Assembly (NCBI GenBank): GCA_964035545.1
Contig: OZ037767.1
Span: forward strand, 30,682,128 to 30,742,127
DNA from: Bugula neritina
Taxonomy: Eukaryota > Bryozoa > Gymnolaemata > Cheilostomatida > Bugulidae
Reading direction: 5' to 3'
DNA length: 60,000 bases
Shown here: positions 28,801-49,540 of the stretch, piece after piece
Numbering within the stretch: the stretch's first letter is position 1
How the letters are laid out: every line of letters starts with the position of its first letter
Translations under genes and position numbers: made by a program
The notes under the pieces: generated by a model
The model's input: the letters and a program-made list of their open reading frames with translations, nothing else
Database searches by the model: none
Told to the model about the DNA's origin: nothing

Positions 28801-30777
28801 TTTGTTGTGACAATGTTATGTTGTGACATTGTTGTGACATTGTGAGATGATGTTAGCATGCTGGATTGATTGACAGTGAGTGAGAGTTATGTTCTCGTGT
28901 TCCTCTCCATCTCGGTGACAAGAACTCACTGTGTATTGATGTTATAATATGTATAACTATTGTGTGAATGTTGTCTGTTTGACTATTGAGTCACTGTGTT
29001 ACCTGTTTACCCTTATTCACATGTTCAGCATTACATCACATATATATTTAGTAGTTGTGTTAGCAAATCTATTAGAAAGAGTCACTTAGATTAGAATTAG
29101 TTCCTCCTCTGTTCACGGGAACATGCGGGAGGAGAGCTGGACCTAAGGTACCCGCTCTCTCACACTAGCAGTCTTCAGGCTATAGATCGTACAGTTCTAC
29201 AGTCACTTGTTACCTGTATACTCTCTACCTGAGTGACTTGTTACCTGTATACTCTCTACCTGAGTGACTTGTAGCTGAAGTTCTCAATATTGTTGTAGAT
29301 ATGGGGATTGTTCCTCCACCACCTGACATGTCTCAGAGTATTGACTCTATCAGGCCGGCGTCTCCGCCCCCTCCTATGATGACGAGTCAGACGGTGATTC
29401 CTTCAGTAGTACCGCCTCCTCCACCCCCTCCCGGCTCCCAGTTTCCCCCTCAGAAGCAGCCACCCCTGTATGTCTACTCGTCTGACTGTAGTCTGAGTGC
29501 TGAACTATAACATTCCTGATGTATCGTTCTCAGTGCATACTAATCTCTACATCGTAGCCACACAGTTGTTGTGTTCCTCTCTTGTAGATCTGCTGGAGGT
29601 CCACCCCCTCCCCCTCCACCCCCACCGCCTCCCCCAATGTCGACAGAAGGACTAGGGCTGCCACCGCCGCCGCCCCCACCACCCGCACCGTCTGCAGTTG
29701 AATCCACTACTAACAACTCACCCAATGCTCAGGCGTTGCAGCAGGCAGCCAGCTCTCTGAAGAGCACCCAGCACATACCCAAACCTGAGCCGGTGAAGGA
29801 TGAGCGGAGCGATCTGTTAGCTCAGATTAGACTAGGTACTCCTACTAACAGTTACTAGTACTCTTACTAACAGTCACTAGTACTCTCACTATCAGTTACT
29901 AGTACTCTCACTATCAGTCATTAGTACTCTCACTATCAGTTACTAGTACTCTCACTAACAGTTACTAGTACTCTCACTATCAGTCACTAGTACTCTCACT
30001 ATCAGTCACTAGTACTCTTATCAGTCACTAGTACTCTTATTATCAGTCACTAGTACTCTCACTATCAGTTACTAGTACTCTCACTATCAGTTACAGTCAT
30101 TAGTACTTACAGTCATTAGTACTCTCACTAACAGTCATTAGTACTCTCACTAACAGTCACTAGTACTCTCACTATCAGTTACTAGCAACATATAATATAC
30201 TATATACTCTACTCTATACTCTGCAGGTATCCAGTTACGAGGCGCTGAAGAAAGAAAGAACCAGAATACAGCAACTATTGATAGCAAAAAGGTGACCTTT
30301 TCGTGTCATTACACTTACACTCTGACCTAGTAACATGCCATTACACTTACACTGCGACCTTTCTGTGTCGTTACACGTACACTGTGACCTAGTAACATGT
30401 CATTACACTTACACTGTGACCTTTCTATGTCGTTACACTTACACTGTGACCTAGTAACATGTCGTTACACTTACACTGTGACCTAGTAACATGTCGTTAC
30501 ACTTACACTGTGACCTAGTAGATACTATATTATATTATATATAATATGTTATGTTAGTGTAAGTTGCTATATTATGTTACACTATCATGTATATTCCACA
30601 CTCTATCATGTATATTCTACACTCTATATCATATATTCTATCGTGCAGCTGCTAGGTGGTACGTTTGACGTGCAGTCTATTATGGACAAAGTGCAGGAGA
30701 TGAGAAGACACATGGAGAACAGTGACTCGGAGTCGGACTATGAAGATGATTGGGATGAAGATGATTACTATTCCTGA
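22832..30777 (+). CDS. WASF: WAVE/SCAR family protein (WASF), 12 exons, 561 aa
   Basis: Exons: 22832-22956, 23520-23671, 23855-24008, 24485-24611, 26763-26888, 27190-27262, 27454-27614, 28401-28557, 29299-29467, 29588-29835, 30227-30291, 30649-30777. Total 1686 nt, 562 codons with TGA, all phases match. The N-terminus MPLLKRPIEPSS with IKNELEYV and RQLSSLSHYAEDMF is the SCAR homology domain (residues 1 to about 185) that binds ABI and HSPC300 in the WAVE regulatory complex. A basic region follows (exons 4-5), then long polyproline runs (exons 7-10) for profilin/SH3 partners, a WH2 motif (ERSDLLAQIRLG IQLRG, about 485-505), a central helix (IMDKVQEMRRHM) and an acidic tail with the key Trp (DYEDDWDEDDYYS). 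It activates Arp2/3 downstream of Rac. Length fits the family. Confidence 0.95.
24612..26762 (+). other. WASF intron 4, AT-rich, 2.15 kb
   Basis: No coding exon is seen. It carries a duplicated segment of about 60 bp (around 24773-24836 and 25430-25494; both CACACTAAS then AGTTCCTGTATAGTATAAAT) and the TATAG repeat at 25500-25800. Confidence 0.5.
25500..25800. repeat. TATAGTATAG minisatellite in WASF intron 4
   Basis: Mostly perfect TATATAGTATAG units. It is the same sequence type as the array at 8289-8590 on the other strand sense. Confidence 0.92.
26920..27150. repeat. AGTATAGTACTAAGTGTAGT repeat in WASF intron 5
   Basis: Four good copies of a 26-bp unit (26940-27030) followed by decayed copies to about 27150. 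Confidence 0.88.
27373..27445. repeat. 18-bp repeat before WASF exon 7
   Basis: Three copies of GTCTGTCTATTGGCTGGT lie immediately before the exon 7 acceptor TGTTGTAG. Confidence 0.9.
27603..28220 (+). repeat. 58-bp minisatellite repeating the exon 7 end and its donor, about 11 copies
   Basis: Units start at 27603 and then every 58 bp to 28183 (last one truncated). The first 12 bases of unit one, ATGGTGCCCAGT, are the last coding bases of exon 7, followed by the donor GTAAGT. Each later unit repeats this string (with ATGGTGTACAGT or ATGGTGTAATGT in some) plus GTAAGT, and is preceded by TTATCTTTCCTAG, a good acceptor. Every unit therefore looks like a 13-nt microexon between 45-nt introns. 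Confidence 0.92.
28558..29298 (+). other. WASF intron 8
   Basis: No exon seen. It contains a short TTGTGACATTG repeat near 28785-28850 and two copies of a 31-bp unit (GAGTGACTTGTTACCTGTAT) near 29196-29270. Confidence 0.5.
29836..30186. repeat. 22-bp minisatellite directly after WASF exon 10
   Basis: About 15 copies of TCACTAGTACTCTCACTATC-type units start at the exon 10 donor (ACTAG|GTACTC). The repeats keep ACTAG TACTC but have lost one G, so they lack the donor GT. Confidence 0.9.
30296..30520. repeat. About 31-bp minisatellite in WASF intron 11
   Basis: Units of GTCGTTACACTTACACTGTG followed by ACCTAGTAACAT, about seven copies, then an AT-rich stretch to the exon 12 acceptor. Confidence 0.9.
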
Positions 30778-32149
30778 GCCCCTCCCCCCCCCCCCCCCCA
30801 TTACACTCCCCAACTCACCCCCTAACTCAACTACACTCACATTGCTACATTCACAACATATTAATAGTTGGATAAGATTTGTCCCCTCTACAATAGTTTG
30901 TAACTTGGAGCTGAAAGAGTAATGTATGCAGCTCAACGTGCCGTATGCTAAGGGCCAATACAAGGCGCCAGTGGAGTTCTACAATGTTATAAATTCAGAA
31001 GGCCCATTGGCCCAGCTATTTATGTTCACTTAACAATGATGGCTGATGTGCCATTTTAGTTACTACTGATTACAAATACTTTTATAACTGTTGGTTAAAT
31101 ACATGTTTTGGTCTAATGCCTATTTTCTATTATTTTACTCATAATGTAGCAGTTTCATCTGCTGTTGACAGTGTTTTGTTATACGCTACAGTTGTTAAAT
31201 TTCTAAGAGCTTCCTCGGTTTTTAGTTTCAGAATGAAATATTGTCATTTACTAGAAAATTTATAACCTTATTTAATTGTTATAATTCATATATGTCTTGA
31301 TATACTTTACTAGTGAATTAGTGTATGTTATAATAGAGTTATATAATATACTTCAGAAATTTTACTTTATTTAATAAAAATTAATATTAATAGTTACACA
31401 GCTCAATGATGCAATGCAGTGGGTCAACTGGCAAGCAGTAAGCCTGAGTGCCATAAATATATTCAGTGTGACCCAGGGGAGGGGGGCTATCAGCACCCAC
31501 ACTGTTGTGTGTATTCGCATGCATTAAAAAAATAAAATTGTTCTTGATGCTTTTTCATACTTTTAATCTTACAGTTAGCTACAATAATAGATTATTGAAT
31601 TCCATGATACTCTGAATGTGTAGTTAGTGTGAAGCAGGTAGAAAAGCCTATCAACTAAACAATACTTTCGTCTGGCAGCAGAAGGACCGTCTGGCTACTG
31701 GTCTGTTGCCATGGAAACTACATATCAGTAGTTGGTGATGGGGAGGTCCAAATTACTCCACCTGTTGTATAATATTCTCCAAACCCTAAAAAAACAATTC
31801 AATTTATTCAGCAGACATTACAAAATTTCTGTGAATATTTATTAGAAATAGAGTTTCTATATATATTATAAATGCTCAAAGTGATAGATAATAGATCAAT
31901 AAGATATCAATAAAATATCTATTTCAACACGCTCTTTGATTTATATATGCTATATGGAGATTCAAGATTTTCATCAATTATAATTTATAGTCTCCTATTC
32001 ATTGACCCATTTATTTCATATCCTGTTCAGAAATCACATATATGCTAATGTGACTATCAGCTAAAATAACAAATATTTTAAACAAAATTCACATTCATTC
32101 AATTTTAATATCTATTTTTAGAGTAAGTCACAGTCTTTGGAAACAAAGG
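30778..32149. other. WASF 3' flank and space to the convergent dioxygenase gene
   Basis: A run of 16 or so C residues (about 30784-30799) lies just after the WASF stop. A plus-strand AATAAA at 31373-31378 is a candidate WASF poly(A) signal. On the minus strand AATAAA at 31803-31808 could serve the dioxygenase gene. Otherwise AT-rich DNA with nothing recognised. Confidence 0.45.
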
Positions 32150-34797
32150 CTAATTTATCATTAAGATCTGTTGGACCACAGGCTTCTACTGTGGCAGCCA
32201 TTTAAATTATCCATCAGTTAACATATAATATGACATATAACTTATTAAACAACAACATAAAAGGACTTAGGCTGATGCATAAGAATATTATATAATTTAA
32301 TACATTACAATAATATATACCATATAATATCATAACACAACCTAAGACATTGCAGGCTGGTGTGGGTATTACATACCGATAGCCCGTGGTCATATTGGTG
32401 ATCTCTTTCATACTCTATCATAGATGCTGGTCTAAAGTTTACTATTAAAGCCCTTCTACAGCTGTTTGACTTGTTTCCTCTAGTGTAGTGCAATGTCCTT
32501 CCATGATGCCCAGTACAGCCACCAGCTGGCAGAGGTTCAGGCCTTCCTTCATCCTACCAACAGGTCCACCTTATAGCCCAATATCGGGAGTGCTTTTTGT
32601 TATATTATATTACATTATTTGTATTTTATTTGAGCTGTATGTTGCTGTGAGGTATGCATGTTGAAAGAAGGGGGGGGAACTCCAATTGACCTTGAGCTAT
32701 GTATATATTGTTACAAATGTATAACAATTCATTAATATTTGCTTTAAAATGTTCATCTATAAAGCTGTGTTAATAGTACTTTGTACAAACAACTTTGAGT
32801 TGGGTTGCCAATATTACAATGCAACATCTCCAATATTACAACGCAACATCTCCAATATTACAACATTCTATCACCAATGTACAGTAAATTCACCTCTGAG
32901 CATTCACACTGGTTGATATGATGGCCATCTTTAACTTTCCAATGCCTCCTTAACGGCTGCAGATGAGAGCCGGGCACAAACCACATGCACCCGTTGTCAA
33001 CATTAACATCCTGCAGGGCCACCCAGAAGGATACAGCTCTCTTATCTGACATGTCCAGCCAATAGGATTCATCTTGGTGCCATGGTGTCTCTACATCACT
33101 TCCTGGGGGCTGGAAACATACGACTGGTAATATACAGTCTTGGCTAAACATACAATGTTATAGATGAAATATGTAGGAGGGCAGTTGTGTTCTACTGGTT
33201 AGAGCAATGGCCTATGAAATGGGTTGGAGCCATTGCTGATGTCAGGAAATGGGTTGGAACCCCAGCAGAGCCATTGGTGATGTCAGGAAGAGTATCAGTG
33301 CTTCATGTCACGAGAATGGTGGAAGGAAAAGTCCTTATCCATCGAGAAACCTCTCACTATCAGGGTTTTCCTAGACTCCAAACAAGCATGAGCTTTATAT
33401 ATAATATGTAAGTTATGCAGGAGTAATAAGAAGTAATAAGTGCAATATATTGCCATGAGCAGTATTGAAGAGGTAGATCTTTCATAGATTATATAAATTA
33501 ATTCAATTTATAATTTGATGTTGAAACTAAATTCTACAAGAAAACAGAGTTCACTTTCCTTTAATCTGAAGAGATACCTATAAAACTCAATAAATTATTT
33601 TTGAGAGCTAAAGGAGACAGTCTGTAATTAGTCCTGTAATAAGAGCATCTAGCACACGACCTTCACCTTTGAAATCATCATATCAAAGTCAAAATTCATG
33701 TCTTCACCGAGAACACTTTGGGCTAATAGCTCCAGTTTTCTATAAAGCGTGCTCTGTCTGAGTTCAGGGGCGTAGTGACTGGGCCACATTATTTGAGTTA
33801 TGTTTTCCTTCCCTTCTGTAACTCCCACTAAACATGATAAATTAATAATAATTTATTTCTGTCATCTTTTCCTCAATCACCTGAAGTAGAAATTAATTTT
33901 CAGTGATAGTGGCTATAAAACAATTTTGCAATCCTGCAATTTACTGCTTTCCCAGGGTAGCCAGTGAAGAATGTTTATGTCATAACAAAACAAATGCATC
34001 AACCTTTAGCCTCTTAAACTGTACGAATGGAATTTTACATAGCAACTACATGTAGTTGCCTAGTTAGCTTTTTACTAGTAATCATGCAAGATTTACATAA
34101 GCATCCCAAAATAGTTTGCCAAAAATATATACAGGTTGTGCATTGAGTTAGTTAAAACTTGAACTTTGAGCCATATACAATGGTAGACTATAAAATAATA
34201 ATATTATACTATTCCTACTATCCTATTAGACTTTAAAGCTTGAAACATACATGTAGTAACTTACACTTTTAGGGCAATAAAATCATTAGAGTTGAGAAAA
34301 TGATACTAATATTAATTATATAGTTACCATGAGAACCAAGGTCATGTCTGTGGACTGAGGTATCAATTTCTCCAGAGAGAAGTTTGTCATACAGACTCGC
34401 GTATCTCTTTACACATTGTTCACTGATTATCTCCTCCATCTTCTGCAACACAGAGCAAACTGCAGCATGCAGACAAAATCGGAAAATAAAATTTTGTAAA
34501 ATAAATACATTTCAAACTTGTAAGTTTCAAAGTAAAAGCTCACAACACAAATTAAGTAAGCATCTGCAGCCAAACTAGCAGCATCACTTGATATCTAATG
34601 ATATAATTATTACATGTGATCATGTGGCCATTTGGTCATGTGACTATTTCATCATGTGACTCTGTGACCATCTGACCAGGTGACTGCAGGTATTCTGCCA
34701 CTATACAAACACTTGGCAGTTTTGTAATTTGGTTTGCTTACAGTATATATAATGTGATTTTCAATTTACAAATTCATTTTTAAACTGAAATAAAGAG

Positions 34798-34874
<77 letters not shown>

Positions 34875-35014
34875 CTTGCTTAATTCTTAATTCAACTTTT
34901 TAGACTAACCAAATATCCCTGCTTGTTGAAAATTTCCTTTGCTGCTGCAATGTCCAGAGAGTTGAGCCACTCATCTAAAACATCTTTTTCTATAGCCAAG
35001 CTCTTGTCAGCCAT
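32150..35014 (-). CDS. Phytanoyl-CoA dioxygenase (PhyH) family protein, 6 exons, about 269 aa
   Basis: Exons on the minus strand: 35014-34910, 34442-34328, 33827-33667, 33109-32894, 32553-32377, and a tentative last exon 32185-32150. The Fe(II) site HxD is WHQDESYW (H138, D140). The distal histidine is in HHGRTLHYTRGN (H216 or H221), and an arginine for 2-oxoglutarate follows in CRRALIVNF. NGCMWFVPGSHL is the usual strand of this fold. Members are Fe(II)/2-oxoglutarate oxygenases that hydroxylate lipids or small molecules. It is more like the microbial-type PhyH subgroup than PHYH or PHYHD1 as I recall them; the substrate is unknown. The last exon (KPVVQQILMIN then TAG) is supported only by phase; an alternative acceptor four bases earlier would stop the protein at once after HGLS. 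Confidence 0.8.
33175..33375 (+). mobile_element. tRNA-derived SINE-like fragment
   Basis: GTTCTACTGGTTAGAGCAAT resembles a tRNA A-box region and GGGTTGGAACCCC a B box. The following GAGCCATTGGTGATGTCAGG AAGAGTATC matches, on the other strand, the body of the element at 58681-58823. It lies in intron 3 of the dioxygenase gene. Confidence 0.6.
34801..34872. repeat. (AT)n microsatellite
   Basis: About 36 uninterrupted AT units in intron 1 of the dioxygenase gene. Confidence 0.97.
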
Positions 35015-37704
35015 TTTTATCTTTTAGTAATCTGAAAAACTGCCCATATTACAAGGAAAGCCCACATTGACAATTCATGCACAGAGAATCAAAAATAGCT
35101 GCGAGTAAAGGTGCTATATTAGTATGAGTAAATCTGCAAGGGTTAATATGAATTATATATTTTTCTGAATTGGATGTTGTATAATATGCAATTTCAAGCA
35201 TTTAATGAGAAATGAAATTCTAATGGAGTTAAATAAATAATTTAATTACAATATTGTTTTGCACAATGAGCAGATTGTTATATATTCCAGTTTGTAATAG
35301 CCCGTATTAAAAAACAGCATATAACAGCTATTTCGAAAGATACTTCTAAATTTAGCTTCCGAAAACTTATTTTGAAGCCTACCTGTTGCTAAGTGTGCAA
35401 TGGTATATAGACTTGGTTGATGATTCACTTCTGACATAAATTGTGCAAAGCATACAATACGTATTAGCTACCAGCTTTGAGGCTTGAGCATAGTATTGTA
35501 AATTATTATACATGCAATACGTTGCATCTGTTGCGAGATTTATCAACCCCTTGCGATATTATATAAAATTCATCGTGCCCACAAGCACGTGCTTCTGTTT
35601 ACAAACGTGAATATCCGGTAAATTCTTGTACGGGCGGTTGTAGGCAAATATACCGCAATGGTTGTAGGTAAACGCGAAAAATATCTTATGACCCATATTC
35701 TTTGCGCAAGCGCAAATATATCTTGCGTTATTGGTAGATGTTTACATTATTTGCTAAGCTTCAGACTTAATGACTAATCCATGTACTGTGGACGCGCTGC
35801 ATAAGTTGAACTGATATTTATATTAATTCTAGCAACGCATACTAATATGTAGACGTTTTTCAGCATATCATATACGCGCTAACACGTCAACATTGAATAG
35901 CAATAAGTTTATCGTAGAAGCAGAAGATTATATTACTGTTGCCGTTGGTGAGTTACACAAGTCACAACTTCAGCTTGAATCAAAACTACAACAAGTACTA
36001 CTACTAGTACTAGCTGGGCGCTACGGGAACTTCTACTTCTAGTACTAGACGCAGTAACTACAGCTACTTATCTTCATACTCATGCTGATGCTGCCACTGG
36101 CAACTGGAATAATAATTATAATAGCTGTCTCCACCTGATAATTATCCAACACAATACTGAGTACAGATACTCATACTGATACTGATAGTGATAGTCATAC
36201 TCATACTGTTAGTGTTACACTTACTGTTAGTGTTAGACTTGTCACTTGGGGGTACTGACACTGACTACTTCTAGTTCTACTAGTACTACTACTACTCAAC
36301 TACTAGTAGTAAACTGAAAATACTACTAGAGTTAGACTCAGTACTAGTAGTACCTTGATAAGCCATAAGGATCATCATTGGGCTTTTAACAATCGAATTT
36401 ATATTGAATATCAGCTAAATAACTTAGCCATCAACTGCGAAATTAAAAGTTGACTTTGAATAAATTTTAAACTTAACGCTAGGTTTCTAATAGAAAATAG
36501 AAATACACAATTGGATCCGCTTAGTCTTACAGTTACAGCCCCCAACTTGTACTTAAAGTTAATACGAGAATTCAGCAGGTAATGACATTAACATATACTT
36601 ATAATATTGGTATAAGTATAATTTATACCTTATGGTAGTACTAGTAATACTATAGACATAGTAATGTTAATACATGCAGGTACTCTTATCTCTTAGTAAC
36701 TCGTCTTATTTTTAGTAATGTAAATATTTTTGTACTCAACCATAGTGATAGTGCATATTTATCATTTGATGGTAATGCTGCCTAATCTTATTTTAAGTCC
36801 TAAGAGTAAGAGTATCAGTAGGTAAGTCTAGGTTACAACATTTGATTTAATAAAATTTTAGTTTATAATTATACAATTGCAATTACAACAACCGTAACAA
36901 GTAAACAACTATGATTATTGTCACTCGGTTTCTCATTGCTACATTTAATGTTGATGTTATGGTTGGTTTAGTTATTAGCTTTTTATTGTTTAACTAAGTC
37001 TAGACCTTAGTGCAATACTAATAGTAATAGTAATACTAGTTCTTAACCTAAACTTAAAGTAATGCTAATAATAATATAGATAGTATTCTTTATTACTTTT
37101 ATAATACTTTCTCTTAGGAATAAGTTTAATTTAGAATTTTGAAATGTTATAAAAATAAAATACTTATACTGGTGTAGTTTTAGCAAATGTAATAGTTTTA
37201 GTCATAATTATTATTCATAGAGGTAACAAATTTGAGAAGTTCGTCTTTTTTATGCTCGCAGCTATTCCACTTTTCAACTAGTTTAAAAGATGGTGTTTTT
37301 GAACCAGTACTCAAAGTAGCTCTAAAGGCATTCAAATTATTTTTATTTTTCCTGAAGGACAGTATTATACCTATAGTATTACAGTATGAAGTAATACAGT
37401 ATTGTACTTTGAAGTTATACAGTATAAAGTAATACAGCTTCACATTATAAAGTATTACAGTATAAATTAATGCATTATTGGAAGTTTATTTTGCTGCCTA
37501 ATGCACAATCCTATAGCATATTGATTTTTTTATGTTTTACACAATATTAATCGACATGTTGTTAGTTTTGCCAAAGGAAAATGGTAGTTTAGTTCACATT
37601 TTATGTTTATTATTCCGGTAGTTTCTGTAGAAATTGTGAGTACTTATTTATACCCACCACCTGCTCATTCATCACATGCATCTACTGAATTATTCTCTGC
37701 GTAG
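35015..37704. promoter_or_regulatory. Divergent intergenic region between the dioxygenase gene and RXR
   Basis: A patch with more CpG than its surroundings (35570-35900) contains the perfect palindrome AAGCACGTGCTT (35583-35594, E-box core) and TGCGCAAGCGCA (35703-35714, one mismatch from the NRF1 consensus as I know it). A candidate donor GTTGGTGAGT near 35944 could end a non-coding first RXR exon. The rest (36160-37090) holds blocks of the AGT/ACT hexamer sequence. The regulatory role is inferred. Confidence 0.45.
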
Positions 37705-37734
37705 GTAGCACCACTTTCTTTGCCTAATCGTGAA

Positions 37735-46584
<8,850 letters not shown>

Positions 46585-49299
46585 CCCAGCTGATTGGTTC
46601 ACGGTGTGAATGCACTCCAATAGAATGTCTTTTTACAGATGTTAGTAACTGATGTGTTAATGACCAAACCTGTTAGTAAAGTCATTGAACACTATCTGCT
46701 TGGACTCATGGGTATTTTACACAGATATGTAGTAGTGTCATAGGGTTGTTGTTGCAACCATATTGTTAGTTTGTGCCATATTAATTCTGTAAAATCTTAA
46801 TTCAGGTGTTAGATTGTGTCTCAAGGAAATTTTTTTGCCATAATTCTAATATTTTTGTGATTGTACAGATTTTGAGGGGCGCTGTATCAGACTATATTTA
46901 ATGAAATTCAGGTATTTGTATTATACTCTGCACTCTACTTATATTATATGTACCTGTAGCTTCGTATTTCCTGTTCTATAAGATGAAGAGTTGTGACAGA
47001 ATAATTTGCAGTACATGATTTGGTGATTTACAGTATTGTGATAAGTGCTTTTTGTTATTCTCTAGAGTCTAGACTTTATCTTTACTTCTATCACGCTGCT
47101 TCAGTGTGATATATTTTTGGCTTGTATATGGCTTTTATAAAAACTTTTCTCCTCTGTTCTATAATCATGGCTATAATTTACAGTTTTTGCTTGACATCAA
47201 AATTTTCATTGAACTAAATGAGTGCTTTCTTGTTGAACTATTTGCGTAGTACTTACATCATATGATATATTTATGGCAATATTGTTTTTGCATATAATTT
47301 GTTAAACATCGTAGGCATCCAGGTTATTTTGATAAAATCAATTACTGTTAATTAAAAGATCATACTTTTTTAGTTGCATTCACAAAATATATACAAAAAA
47401 TCTCAACTCAATATACCAGAAAAAATGAATTAAAATATATGTGTTAATAGCACTGAGATTGACGTGACCGTGGCGCATGAAAAATCTGAAAGAAGAGTTG
47501 TCTTCTATTTTTCTATATTAATATATAGAGCTTGTCGTGAAAATGAAGATTTTTTAAAAAAAATATTGTGATCCTCTGGTAACTTCCTGAATTTAGAAAA
47601 TTAACTCATATATTTCTTTTCATGTGGACAACAGCTCACTTTTTTTTAAATTTATTTTGAAGCTCTTTTCGTAAAAAATAATCAAAAGTAAAAAATCCAA
47701 AATTTTTACAAATTGGTTCGGGGCTTGACGTGAAAGGCATTTGGACGAAGATGTCAAGGTCACCATTAATAAATTTATTTTATCACAATTCACAATACTG
47801 CACAGAAAGTTAATGAAGTGGGCTGAAAATTAGGTTGCTAGCATATTCATATTGATATGCATTATATTGATTGTTACAGTATTATTTTTTAAATGTGTTT
47901 TGTTATCAGTTATGTTTAACTTCTTTATAGAGCTGCTGTTAGACTAAGACTAAGAGTAAGACATAATATTAGCAACAATGAATGATTCAATGATAATATT
48001 AATAATTAATATCACTTTAATATTAAATTAAAATTATTATTAAATTGAAATTCACGGTGACGTATCACTATCACTATGAGTATGAGTATCGTACAAATTA
48101 ATTATGAGTATGAGTATTACTATGACATTAACTCAATCAGTGATTGACTATTAGTATTACTATGAATATGACTGTGCATAACTCAATCACAATGAGAATA
48201 TCAATATGAATATGGCTTCTAATTCTTGTAACTTTTGAGTATCACTATGATGATGCTGATAGTGATAATCACTGCCAGCCCAAGTCTCATACTCATAGTG
48301 ATACTATTACTATTGTCTATTAGTATTAATAACTAGTATTACTATTAGTACAACTACTAGTACTGTACTAGTATTACTCATAGTTCTGATAATGATGGAG
48401 ATAATAGTTTTAAAAGTTCTACTTCTACTTTTATAGTAACTGTGAGCTAGATTGTATATGTTGAACTCTACTCATTTTTTACTACTAATGCTAATACTAA
48501 TAGTAATAGTAATACTAATAATAATTATAGTTGTTATAATGATAGTAATACTAATAGTAATAATAACTATTTCAATTTGATAATTTATGTTTTACAACAG
48601 CATTATCGCTTATCAATTACATTGGTTCATAATATGATTATTTTAATTTTGCTTTGTGTGTTTTTTCATGTTGTAAATTTAAGTTCGTATGGTTATTTAA
48701 TGAACTAGAGAACTAGCCAAATGTTATGTACCGATTGCAATAATTTACTATAAACTCAGTGAAATTTAAAACCTAATTGATATTACTATGACATTGATTG
48801 TACAGAGGTAGCTAAAATATACATTAAATTACCAATAATTTTAACTCGCCAATACACTATGAGTAGAACAGTCAAATGCAATGATAGAAAATTAATTAGT
48901 CATAGCAGCCCGTTGCTTGAGGAACATTGAGCTACAGGTCTAAAATGATTTAGTTTTGTGATCCCTTATATAACAAAATAATTTTTTTTAAACTGGTTTA
49001 ATACTTTTATTATAAACACGCTTATCAAAGTAACATGTTTTTGATGTATATTCTATTAAAAAAGCAATCACATCAGGTTTTCAATTTGTATGTTGTACAA
49101 AGTTTATTATGGTGACAAGTTACTAAATTATATGGTTCAGCTTTGTAAAGTAAAGCTGATAAAATAAATACAATTATGTGATTGTTTTACTGCTATATAT
49201 TAAATTTAAATGAGTTGAATAATATCCTAGTGCATTGAATTAGATATTTTTTTTAGCTTTGGTACACCTGTTTGTTATAGGCTAACATTCCACCAATAG
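46585..49299. other. RXR 3' flank and AT-rich intergenic DNA
   Basis: No clear poly(A) signal close to the stop and no gene recognised. The block 47935-48560 is mostly 6-bp-periodic AGT/ACT plus AAT/ATT/GAT/CAT triplets. Confidence 0.5.
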
Positions 49300-49540
49300 A
49301 AGAATGGTGCAAGTAGAAGAAATTTCAGGTGCAGAAAGCTAAGGAGCAGTCAGAATGCTGCCAGAGTTGTGAAGAGGCACTTGAAAAAGCTGAATTTCAA
49401 TAATGACATGAAATTCGTAACAGATCACCCTGGTGTAATTGAACTGACATGGCCAGCAGAGTTCTCGAAGTCACATACAACAGCTATTTACATCATCATG
49501 GTTAGCTTAAATGTAATTCCTATATCAGTCTCTAATATAT
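49300..49540 (+). pseudogene. Isolated coding-like open frame without start, unknown origin
   Basis: From 49300 to 49540 the frame is open for about 80 codons and reads like protein in its middle (RKLRSSQNAARVVKRHLKKL, then NFNNDMKFVTDHPGVIELTW). There is no ATG at its start, and it ends in TAG. TTTCAG at 49324-49328 could be an acceptor. I do not recognise the family. It could be an exon of an unseen gene, a decayed transposon gene or chance. Confidence 0.25.

Noticed and set aside
30722-30922. Pro/Thr-rich frame after the WASF stop
   Set aside because: It is an out-of-frame reading of exon 12 and the C run in the 3' UTR.
33187-33411. Functional tRNA gene at 33180-33260
   Set aside because: A- and B-box-like strings are present but no cloverleaf closes and the element continues into a SINE body.
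32150-35014. Naming the dioxygenase PHYHD1 or PHYH
   Set aside because: The iron-site context and flanking motifs do not match those proteins as I recall them; only the PhyH family level is supported.
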